Source of the DNA: Kiritimatiellales bacterium
GTDB taxonomy: Bacteria > Verrucomicrobiota > Kiritimatiellia > Kiritimatiellales > Pontiellaceae
Assembly (NCBI GenBank): GCA_003246265.1
Contig: QKAU01000067.1
Coordinates: forward strand, 1-64,000
Reading direction: 5' to 3'
DNA: 64,000 bases
Shown here: piece after piece, positions 32,458 through 38,940 of the stretch
Position numbering within the stretch: the first letter of the stretch is position 1
How the letters are laid out: the number at the start of each line of letters is the position of its first letter
Made by a program: the position numbers and the translations under genes
Notes under the pieces: model-generated
Seen by the model: only the letters and a program-made list of their open reading frames with translations
What the model was told of the DNA's origin: nothing
The model's database searches: none

Positions 32458-33665
32458 GGGAGGAATCCTTCGGGTAGATAACGGTGCAGTTGGGTTCGTT
32501 CGAGGTGGGCGGCCAGGAGCGCCTCGATGAGGCGCACGCGGATCTCCGCCAGGTGCTGCTGGGCCGCAATCAGCTCCAGCCACGAAAACCGCCCGGCTTC
32601 GTAGCCGGCGCGGCTGAGTTCATAGGCCTTCTCCGCCTTGGGCAGCAGCTGGGTGCGGGTCGATTCCGCTTCGATGCAGGCCCCTTTGTAGCGTTCCAGC
32701 GTGGCCGCCAGCCCGCTCTCCAACCGACGCAGGATTTCGCTGCGCTCGGCTTCGGCGATCGCCGCCTGCTGCAGCGCCACGGCGGCCTCCGCCTTGCCCT
32801 TGCGCACAAAATTGAGAGGAAACATGGCTCCCAGCACCATGGAATCGACATCGTCGGCCGCTTCGCGGCGATAGCCGACGGAGAGCTTCACATCCGGAAC
32901 GTCGTTCGCGCGCAGCTGGACCGCCTGCGCCCGGAGAAGTTCGGCCTCCGCCGCCTTGTTCCGGAGGAGGGGATGGGTTGGGACAAGCCCGGGCCGGCCC
33001 GCGTCGGGCAGCTCATAGTAGGGCCCGGCGAGGCGGACCATGTTGGTCTCGGCCACGCCCAGGAGCGAGGCCAGGGCAATGCGCGCGGCCGCGAGGTCGC
33101 CGAGACAGCAGGTTCGGGCAAGGCGGACCTCTTCTAGCGCCAGTTCGGCCTGCACCACCTCCAGTTCCGAACCGCCGCCAGCCCGGTAATGGCGCTGGGC
33201 AACATCGAGAAACGCACGCGCCAGCTCCTCCTGGTCGGAGCGGAGGGCGTCGATCTCCTGTTGCGAGAGGAGATTCCAGAAGGCTTGGCGAACCTCCAGT
33301 TCCAGCTCCACCCCTTCGGCGCTTGCAACGGTCTGCGCCAGATCAATCCCCTTCTGCGCCACGGCCCGTTCCTTGGCGCGCTTGCCGCCGAACAGGAACT
33401 CCTGCCGGAAGGCGAGGGTATATTCGCCGTCGCGGTACGGATCGTTGTCGATGCCCAGCCCCTCGGCGTCGAAGTCGATTTCGGGGTTGCGCCACAACCC
33501 GGCGGCGGAGGCCGAATATGCCGCGGCATCGATGCCGCCGCGGGCGGCACGGAGGCGGGGCGATTGGCCGCGGGCCATCGCGAGCGCCTGTTCGAGGGTC
33601 AGCGGCGCGGGTTCGGCAAGGACGCCGATGGCGGCGCTGCAAAACAGCAAGACAAGATGGTTCAT
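32454..33665 (-). CDS. Outer-membrane efflux channel (TolC/CusC/CzcC family)
   Basis: The 403-residue trimeric channel component. A signal peptide (MNHLVLLFCSAAIGVLAEP) is followed by the typical opening LTLEQALAMARGQSPRLRAARGG and two helical hairpin repeats: NLLSQQEIDALRSDQEELARAF and LAATLERYKGACIEAESTRTQLLPKAEKAYELSRAGYEAGRFSWLELIAAQQHLAEIR. The latter is the canonical final outer-membrane efflux repeat. ATG 33665 has AGGAG six bases upstream. First structural component in the operon order C-B-A. Confidence 0.93.
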   Translation of the reverse strand: MNHLVLLFCSAAIGVLAEPAPLTLEQALAMARGQSPRLRAARGGIDAAAYSASAAGLWRNPEIDFDAEGLGIDNDPYRDGEYTLAFRQEFLFGGKRAKERAVAQKGIDLAQTVASAEGVELELEVRQAFWNLLSQQEIDALRSDQEELARAFLDVAQRHYRAGGGSELEVVQAELALEEVRLARTCCLGDLAAARIALASLLGVAETNMVRLAGPYYELPDAGRPGLVPTHPLLRNKAAEAELLRAQAVQLRANDVPDVKLSVGYRREAADDVDSMVLGAMFPLNFVRKGKAEAAVALQQAAIAEAERSEILRRLESGLAATLERYKGACIEAESTRTQLLPKAEKAYELSRAGYEAGRFSWLELIAAQQHLAEIRVRLIEALLAAHLERTQLHRYLPEGFLP

Positions 33666-33718
33666 GGATGCTCCTGGTGATCGGGGTCTTCGTTGCGGTT
33701 GGCCGGAACGAGGAGGGA

Positions 33719-34060
33719 TCAGATCAGGAGCTGGATGGAGGCCAGGGACGCCAGGGTGCAGGAAGGCGCCGGCGGAACGGAGCGGGAAGGCAGAGAGGGA
33801 TCGGGGATCCGGAAGAGCGGGCGGGCGGGCGGGCGGGCCCCCGGCACCACCGGGAGGACGTCCTGCCGCTGGGGTTGCCGGAGGCTTTCGCGGCAGGGAA
33901 CCTGTTCGCACGCATGGCAGCCGCAGTCATGCGCCGGCAGGGCGCACCACCGCGTTGCCGCGCCATGGTCGTGGTCATGGTGCGGAGGCCCGGCATGATG
34001 CCCGGCCATCGCGGACAGGACCAGCGCCATGGCGCATAGGATGTTCCTGAAGAGGTTCAT
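33719..34060 (-). CDS. Small secreted His/Cys-rich protein at the head of the metal efflux operon
   Basis: A 113-residue protein with a signal peptide (MNLFRNILCAMALVLSAMAG) and, next to it, HHAGPPHHDHDHG and CALPAHDCGCHACEQVPC, dense in likely metal ligands. The second half is Pro/Arg/Ser-rich and low in structure. It lies 53 bases upstream of the channel gene in the same direction. A role as metal-binding periplasmic protein is inferred from composition and context; no family is recognised. A run of five GGGC units lies inside its coding DNA (33819-33837). Confidence 0.6.
   Translation of the reverse strand: MNLFRNILCAMALVLSAMAGHHAGPPHHDHDHGAATRWCALPAHDCGCHACEQVPCRESLRQPQRQDVLPVVPGARPPARPLFRIPDPSLPSRSVPPAPSCTLASLASIQLLI
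33819..33837 (+). other. Potential G-quadruplex tract
   Basis: Five GGG triplets separated by single C residues (33819-33837). Four G3 runs with one-base loops are the most stable class of quadruplex motif. It is on the strand opposite the coding strand of the His-rich gene. Confidence 0.5.
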
Positions 34061-34101
34061 GGACGATGGAAGCGTATGACCCTGGAAAGGGTGTCGGGTT
34101 C

Positions 34102-34135
34102 AAAAAAACCGCCTCGCAGGTACGGGGCGGTTTTT
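34102..34135 (-). terminator. Rho-independent terminator of the rrf2-fprA-rubredoxin operon
   Basis: AACCGCC (34107-34113) pairs with GGCGGTT (34126-34132), extended by A-runs and T-runs on both sides, so it can act in both directions. On the minus strand it lies 15 bases after the rubredoxin stop. Confidence 0.75.
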
Positions 34136-34150
34136 CGGCTGGCCGGGTGG

Positions 34151-34315
34151 CTAGTCTTCCAGCGGGCTGAAGTCGTCCTTGCCGACGCCGCACTCGGGGC
34201 ATTCCCAATCGTCGGGAATGTCTTCGAAGGCGGTGCCCGGGGCGATGCCGCTATCGGGGTCGCCGATTTCGGGGTCGTAGATCCAGCCGCACACGTCGCA
34301 AATGTACTTGGTCAT
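34151..34315 (-). CDS. Rubredoxin
   Basis: A 54-residue electron carrier with one iron bound by four Cys in two pairs: [17 protein letters not shown] and [15 protein letters not shown], the classical spacing. The start is ATG 34315 with AAGGAGAAG upstream. It follows the flavodiiron protein gene by 77 bases on the same strand. Rubredoxin is the usual direct electron donor to flavodiiron proteins, so the two should work as a pair reducing nitric oxide or oxygen. Confidence 0.96.
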   Translation of the reverse strand: MTKYICDVCGWIYDPEIGDPDSGIAPGTAFEDIPDDWECPECGVGKDDFSPLED

Positions 34316-34392
34316 CTTCTTCTCCTTCGTTGAAATGGTGGCGGCATGATTCCCGTCTTTTCGGCACGCCGCAAGGTGTTTTTACCCCGAAT

Positions 34393-35586
34393 TTACGTCC
34401 GGGCGAACTGCTCGGCGTAGCGGCCCATCTGGCGGCCGGCCTCGCGGCACGCCTCAAGCATCTCGGGGGTCGGCACGTACTGGGCCCGGAGCGGTTCGCG
34501 CATGATCTCGATCTTCATCTCCTTCATGGCTTCCTCCACTTCCGAGGCGCCGCCGCGCTTGCTCCAGCCGTAGGAGCCGAAGGCGAACCCCTGCTTGTTG
34601 GTCGGGCGCAGCCCCTTCATGTAGCAGAGCACGCCGGCCATGTGGGGCATGAGCGTGTTGTTGAGCGTCGGCGACCCGATGGCGATGGCGGCGCAGTCGA
34701 GCACCTCGGTCACGATGCTGGTCGCATGGGTGGTGTCGACGTTGTAGAAGCGCGCCTCGACGTTGCACTCCTGCGCCCCCTCGAGGATCGCCTCGGCCAT
34801 CTTTTCGGTCGCCTTCCACATGGTGGCGTAGAGGACGATCACCTTCGGCGTCGGCTTGCAGACCACCCATTTCTGGTAGGCTTCGAACACCTCCTTGAGG
34901 TGGCTGCGCCAGATGACGCCGTGGCTCGGGGCGATCATCTCGATCTCGAGCTGGGCGGCGCGCTCCATGGTCTGGGCGATCGGGCGGCCGTAGAGCATGA
35001 CGATGTTGGCGTAGTAGGCCTTGGCCTCGTGCAGGATGACGTCGAGCGGCTCCTCGTCGTCGAACCGGAAGGCGGAGGCGTGGTGCTGGCCGAAGGCGTC
35101 CATCGAGAAGAGGAGCTTCTCCTCCTTCACATAGGTGAACATCGATTCGGGCCAGTGGACCATGGGCGTGTTGATGAACGAGAGGGTCCGGCGGCCCAGC
35201 GAAATCTCGTCGCCGTCCTCGACGACCTGCCATTTCCAGTTCGAGGTGTCGAAGTGCTTCTCCAGCGTCTCGCGGCACTTGGCGTTGCAGACCAGCGCGG
35301 CCTGGGGGCAGGCCGCCATGATGCCGGGCAGGCCGCCGGAGTGGTCCGGTTCGGCGTGGTTGCAGACCACGTAGGCGATCTTGTCGAGATCGGTCAGCGC
35401 GCGGATACGGTCGAGGTACTTGCCGACGAACGGTGCCTTGACGGCGTCGATGACGGCGCATTTTTCGTCGCGGATGAGGTAGGCGTTGTAGGTCGAGCCG
35501 CTTTCGGTCTTGTAGCCGTGGAAGTCGCGTACGGTCCAGTCGATGTACCCTACCCAGTCGATGTTCTCCTTCAGTGTCGTGTTCAT
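34393..35586 (-). CDS. Flavodiiron protein (FprA/NorV-type nitric oxide or oxygen reductase)
   Basis: The 397-residue protein has an N-terminal metallo-beta-lactamase-like diiron domain (1-250) and a C-terminal flavodoxin domain (255-397). The diiron motif is NHAEPDHSGG near residue 77, with further ligands in the segments TPMVHWPESMF, MDAFGQHHAS and APSHGVIWRSH. The flavodoxin part begins VIVLYATMWKATEKMAEAI (FMN phosphate loop) and has SPTLNNTLMPHM and AFGSYGWSK. The ATG overlaps the upstream rrf2 stop (ATGA). With rubredoxin it should reduce NO or O2 in the cytoplasm. Confidence 0.94.
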   Translation of the reverse strand: MNTTLKENIDWVGYIDWTVRDFHGYKTESGSTYNAYLIRDEKCAVIDAVKAPFVGKYLDRIRALTDLDKIAYVVCNHAEPDHSGGLPGIMAACPQAALVCNAKCRETLEKHFDTSNWKWQVVEDGDEISLGRRTLSFINTPMVHWPESMFTYVKEEKLLFSMDAFGQHHASAFRFDDEEPLDVILHEAKAYYANIVMLYGRPIAQTMERAAQLEIEMIAPSHGVIWRSHLKEVFEAYQKWVVCKPTPKVIVLYATMWKATEKMAEAILEGAQECNVEARFYNVDTTHATSIVTEVLDCAAIAIGSPTLNNTLMPHMAGVLCYMKGLRPTNKQGFAFGSYGWSKRGGASEVEEAMKEMKIEIMREPLRAQYVPTPEMLEACREAGRQMGRYAEQFART

Positions 35587-36014
35587 GGTTTCCCTTTTCC
35601 CCAGTTGGATTCCTTAGCCAGCTGCGCCAGCGATGTCTTCTTGAAATAGTCGCGCACCTGCCGCGCCAGCCCCGGCAGCAGGTTGCTCAGGACGCAGTCG
35701 GTACGCGGACAGGCCTCCTTGCCGAACAGGCAGGGATTGCAGAGCATCGACCCTTCCATCACCTCGTAGATCTCCAGCAGCGTGATCTTGCCGGGATCCC
35801 GGGCGAGCCCCACGCCCCCCGACGGGCCGCGGTTCGACCGGATCAGGCCCACCTTGGCCAGGCGCTGGTGGACCTTCGCCAGATGGTGCTTCGACACCTG
35901 GAAGGCGTCGGCGATCTCGGCCGTCGTGGTCTGCCGGTCGGGCTCAACCGCCAGGTGCACCATCGTGTGCAGCGCCAGGGCCGTCGCGTCCGAAATTTTT
36001 ATGATGTCAGCCAT
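35583..36014 (-). CDS. Rrf2-family transcriptional regulator with a four-Cys cluster motif
   Basis: The 143-residue protein has the Rrf2 winged helix (ALHTMVHLAVEPDRQTTTAEIADAF, VSKHHLAKVHQRL, SNRGPSGGVGLARDP) and a cysteine segment CNPCLFGKEACPRTDC at about residues 91-106. NsrR, IscR and RsrR bind Fe-S clusters with three Cys in this region. It is coupled to the flavodiiron gene by an ATGA overlap, so an NO- or redox-sensing role like NsrR is likely. A perfect dyad upstream (36044-36063) is the likely operator. Confidence 0.92.
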   Translation of the reverse strand: MADIIKISDATALALHTMVHLAVEPDRQTTTAEIADAFQVSKHHLAKVHQRLAKVGLIRSNRGPSGGVGLARDPGKITLLEIYEVMEGSMLCNPCLFGKEACPRTDCVLSNLLPGLARQVRDYFKKTSLAQLAKESNWGKGKP

Positions 36015-36043
36015 GAGGGGCCTTTCAAAATGAGTATTGACGT

Positions 36044-36075
36044 ACCGATTTACTTAAATCGGTCCCCCGGGGCAA
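36044..36075 (-). promoter_or_regulatory. Rrf2 operator palindrome and promoter
   Basis: The perfect inverted repeat ACCGATTTA-CT-TAAATCGGT (36044-36063) lies 30 bases before the rrf2 ATG. On the minus strand TTGCCC (36075-36070), 17 bp, TAAATC (36052-36047) puts the -10 inside the palindrome, as in repression by steric block. The promoter hexamers are weak; the dyad is clear. Confidence 0.6.
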
Positions 36076-36114
36076 CCCAAACCCGCGGAAAAGATGGGCG
36101 CGGCGGCGGACCGC

Positions 36115-36723
36115 TCAGCCGTACTCCTCGGTATAGTCCTCCAGCGCCGCCTCGATAACCCGCAGCGCGTGGGTACGGTCGTAGATCTGCTCGATGTGGA
36201 CGTCGGAGGGCTGTCCGGGAACGAGCTTGTAGGTGGCGAAGTAGTGGCGCAGCCGCTCCAGCAGGGCCGGAGGCACGTCGGCGACGTCGTGGGCGGTCTT
36301 CCAGAACTGGTCGTTGTCGAGCACGGCGATGATCTTGTCGTCGGCCTCGCCGTTGTCGACCATCTGGATGCCGCCGATGACGCGGGCGCGCAGGATCACC
36401 TCGCCGCGGTTGATGGGGCGCTCGGTGATGACGCAGATGTCGAGCGGGTCGCCATCGCCCCTCTGGGAGGTGGGCGAAAGCTCCTGGACGCGGGACGCGC
36501 AGTAGGTCTGGGGGATGAAGCCGTAGAGGGTCGGCGTGGTGGAGGAGGTGAGCTGGGGCCGGTCGACCCGCAGGTAGCCGGTGGTCTTGTCGACCTCGTA
36601 CTTGACCGCATCGAAGGGGGTCATTTCGATATAGGCATTGACCACGCGGGGGGCCTCCTCGCCCGCATCGAGTCCATGCCAGGGGTGCGGCCGCCAGCGG
36701 TAGAATGTCTTGGGGAATGCCAT
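36115..36723 (-). CDS. ppa: Inorganic pyrophosphatase, family I
   Basis: Hydrolyses pyrophosphate to drive biosynthesis. The 202-residue cytoplasmic enzyme shows [32 protein letters not shown] and the metal-binding signature [12 protein letters not shown], followed by [11 protein letters not shown]. It is longer than the 175-residue E. coli enzyme, with an N-terminal [16 protein letters not shown] segment seen in a subgroup of the family. I set the start at ATG 36723 (GGAAGGA upstream) and not the open frame to 36813 that overlaps murA. Confidence 0.93.
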   Translation of the reverse strand: MAFPKTFYRWRPHPWHGLDAGEEAPRVVNAYIEMTPFDAVKYEVDKTTGYLRVDRPQLTSSTTPTLYGFIPQTYCASRVQELSPTSQRGDGDPLDICVITERPINRGEVILRARVIGGIQMVDNGEADDKIIAVLDNDQFWKTAHDVADVPPALLERLRHYFATYKLVPGQPSDVHIEQIYDRTHALRVIEAALEDYTEEYG

Positions 36724-36748
36724 GCCTGCTTCCTTCCTGATCGAATCA

Positions 36749-38026
36749 CTAATCTTCGCGCACAATATCCGCGCCCAGGGCGGCAAGTCGATCCTCGATT
36801 GCCTCGTATCCACGGTCGATGACCTGGGCGTTCCGGATGGTGCTGCGCCCCTCGGCGCAGCAGGCGGCGATGAGCATGGCCATGCCGGCGCGGATGTCCG
36901 GGCTGGTCAGCATGCCGCCGCGCAGCCGGGTCGGGCCGACGACCACGACGCGGTGGGGATCGCACTGGATGATGTTGGCGCCCATGCCCATGAGGTGGTC
37001 GACGAAATACATGCGGCTCTCGAACATCTTCTCGAAGAAGAGGGCGGTGCCCCGCGTCTGGGTCGCGAGTACGATCGATACGCTCATGAGGTCGGAGGGG
37101 AAGGCGGGCCAGATGCCGTCCTCGATCTTCGGCGTGGCGCTGCCCTCGTCGGGCCGGATGGCCCGTTCGGGCTGCCGCGGGACGGAAAGCGAGCGGCCCT
37201 CGCGGGTCCATTCGACGCCGAGGCGGGAGAAGGTGCGCTGCATGACCTGGAGCACGAGCGGGTCGCCGGCGTTGGGGATTTCGAGCGCGCCGCCGGTCGC
37301 TACCGACGCGGCGATGTAGCTGCCCACCTCGATATAGTCGGGCTGCACGGTGTACTCCGCCCCGCCGAGCCGTTCCACGCCGCGGATGGTCAGGTTGTTG
37401 GTGCCGATGCCGGAGATGTCCGCGCCCATCGCGTTGAGCAGGTGGGCCAGGTCCTGCACGTGCGGCTCGCAGGCGGCGTTGTAGATCGTGGACACGCCCT
37501 CGGCAAGGGTCGCGGCCATCAGGGTGTTTTCCGTCGCCGTGACGCTGGCTTCGTCGAACACCATCTTCCAGGCATGCAGGGGTCCGGCCTTGAAGCGGTA
37601 GGCCCGGTCGGTGGAGATCTCCGCCCCGAGGGAGCGCAGGCCGTAGAAGTGGGTGTCGAGGCGGCGGCGGCCGATGACGTCGCCGCCCGGCGGGTGGATG
37701 GTCGCGCCGCCGTGCCGGGCGGTCAGGGGTCCGGCGAGCAGGATGGAGGTGCGGACCTTCGCGCACAGCTCCGGGTCCAGCTCGGTGGTGCGCAGGCCCC
37801 TGGCGCAGAGGGTCAGGGTATGGCCTTCGAGCGCCACCTCGACCCCGATCTGCTCCAGCAGCCGGAGCATCACCATGACATCGTCTATGAGCGGGACGTT
37901 GTGGAGGACGAGCGGCTGGTCGGTGAGCAGGCAGCAGGCGACCATGGGCAGCACGGCATTCTTGTTGCCGCGCGGGTGGAAGGTCCCGCCGATCGGTTTC
38001 CCGCCGTTGATGATGAATGTCGCCAC
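36749..38026 (-). CDS. murA: UDP-GlcNAc 1-carboxyvinyltransferase MurA, Asp-type active site
   Basis: First committed step of peptidoglycan synthesis: transfers enolpyruvate from PEP to UDP-GlcNAc. The 425-residue enzyme begins with GTG at 38026 (GGGGGAAC upstream) and reads [26 protein letters not shown], including the catalytic Lys-Asn of NKN. In the mobile loop it has [11 protein letters not shown]: residue 116 is Asp where E. coli has Cys115, the site of covalent fosfomycin attack. The Asp form is active and drug-insensitive in mycobacteria and chlamydiae. It lies 25 bases upstream of ppa, probably co-transcribed. Confidence 0.96.
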   Translation of the reverse strand: MATFIINGGKPIGGTFHPRGNKNAVLPMVACCLLTDQPLVLHNVPLIDDVMVMLRLLEQIGVEVALEGHTLTLCARGLRTTELDPELCAKVRTSILLAGPLTARHGGATIHPPGGDVIGRRRLDTHFYGLRSLGAEISTDRAYRFKAGPLHAWKMVFDEASVTATENTLMAATLAEGVSTIYNAACEPHVQDLAHLLNAMGADISGIGTNNLTIRGVERLGGAEYTVQPDYIEVGSYIAASVATGGALEIPNAGDPLVLQVMQRTFSRLGVEWTREGRSLSVPRQPERAIRPDEGSATPKIEDGIWPAFPSDLMSVSIVLATQTRGTALFFEKMFESRMYFVDHLMGMGANIIQCDPHRVVVVGPTRLRGGMLTSPDIRAGMAMLIAACCAEGRSTIRNAQVIDRGYEAIEDRLAALGADIVRED

Positions 38027-38106
38027 AGCCTGTTCCCCCTTGGAATGACGGAGGGGCAATCTCCCAGACCCGGCTGGCATTGGGAAGCCTATTCGGGGCC
38101 GGGCAC

Positions 38107-38129
38107 AAAAAAACCCGCCGCGGGGCGGG
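38107..38129 (-). terminator. Rho-independent terminator after the small lipoprotein gene
   Basis: CCCGCC (38114-38119) pairs with GGCGGG (38124-38129) with a 4-base loop; on the minus strand seven U follow directly. It is 17 bases past the lipoprotein stop and upstream of murA. Confidence 0.75.
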
Positions 38130-38145
38130 CATGGAACCGTGCGGC

Positions 38146-38319
38146 CTAGTAGCCGGGGCCCGAGAGGCCGGGAATGGAGCGCGACCCCTCCCATTGCTGC
38201 GGCGTGCTCCACGGCATGGAGGAGTACTCCTCGTCGTCGCGGTAGGCGTCGTCGCTGGCGCATCCGGCCAGCAGCAGCAGGACGGCGGACAATCCCAGGA
38301 TGGCGGCAATCGGTTTCAT
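38146..38319 (-). CDS. Small lipoprotein of unknown function
   Basis: A 57-residue product with a lipoprotein signal MKPIAAILGLSAVLLLLAGC and an acidic mature part of about 38 residues (SDDAYRDDEEYSSMPW) that ends in a Ser/Gly/Pro-rich tail. No family is recognised. No ribosome binding site precedes the ATG; a 24-bp perfect GC palindrome does. It lies between an HU gene and a terminator, so it is probably the second gene of an HU-lipoprotein unit. Confidence 0.6.
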   Translation of the reverse strand: MKPIAAILGLSAVLLLLAGCASDDAYRDDEEYSSMPWSTPQQWEGSRSIPGLSGPGY

Positions 38320-38329
38320 TGGAAGGAAG

Positions 38330-38353
38330 GGCCGCCCCGCGCGCGGGGCGGCC
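38330..38353. repeat. Perfect 24-bp GC palindrome upstream of the small lipoprotein gene
   Basis: Arms GGCCGCCCCGCG and CGCGGGGCGGCC join without a loop. No T-run follows on either strand, so it is not a standard terminator. It may attenuate or stabilise the message between HU and the lipoprotein gene. Confidence 0.6.
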
Positions 38354-38372
38354 GCGATCATTGCAGGATCCC

Positions 38373-38651
38373 CTAGAGGACGGCGTCCTTGGCCGCCTTG
38401 GCGATGCGGAACTTGAGTACGGTCTTGGCCGGAATATCGATGGTTGCGCCGGTGGCGGGGTTGCGGCCCTGGCGGGCGGCGCGGTGCACCTTGACCAGCT
38501 TGCCGATCCCCGGAACGGCAAACCCCTCTTCGGCACCTTCGTAGGCCAGCTGGGCGAGGGCGTCGAGGGCATCCTTGGCCTGCACCTTGGAAATGCCGGC
38601 CTTGTCGGCGACGGCGGCGATAATCTGCGATTTGGTCATGGGTTTTGCCAT
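38373..38651 (-). CDS. HU-family DNA-binding protein, copy 2
   Basis: A 92-residue nucleoid protein: KSQIIAAVADKAGISKVQAKDALDALAQLAYEG, then FAVPGIGKLVKVHRAARQGRNPATGATIDIPAKTVLKFRIAKAAKDAVL. The RNPATG arm tip is intact. ATG 38651 has GAGGAG 8 bases upstream. The C-terminal helix is nearly identical to copy 1 at 27263, which indicates duplication, but the dimer-body helices differ enough to allow heterodimers or separate roles. Confidence 0.95.
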   Translation of the reverse strand: MAKPMTKSQIIAAVADKAGISKVQAKDALDALAQLAYEGAEEGFAVPGIGKLVKVHRAARQGRNPATGATIDIPAKTVLKFRIAKAAKDAVL

Positions 38652-38940
38652 AGCGTGTACTCCTCGTATCTTTCCTGGTTGGTTCCTACAACATCAGGCC
38701 AACTCCTTGTCGGCCCAGCGATAGGGCACTTTTAGGTGATCGCCTTGGGCAACGCAAACGGAAATTGGTTAAAATTGCCAATGTTTACAGGCCTGAGGGA
38801 CGGAATGGCGGAGGGGGCGCGGGAATTCAATGATGGGTTGCTCAACATTTTATCGTCGCGCGCTTGCCCATATACTACCATTCTGGTTCTATTCGCCGGA
38901 CAGGCGGACCCGACGCGGCCGCCGGTTCTCGGGAAAGCGC

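Noticed and set aside
38652-38940. Riboswitch upstream of the Mrp operon
   Set aside because: I see no paired architecture of a known sodium or other riboswitch class in this stretch; only a loose ATTGG/CCAAT pair and a lone TATACT.
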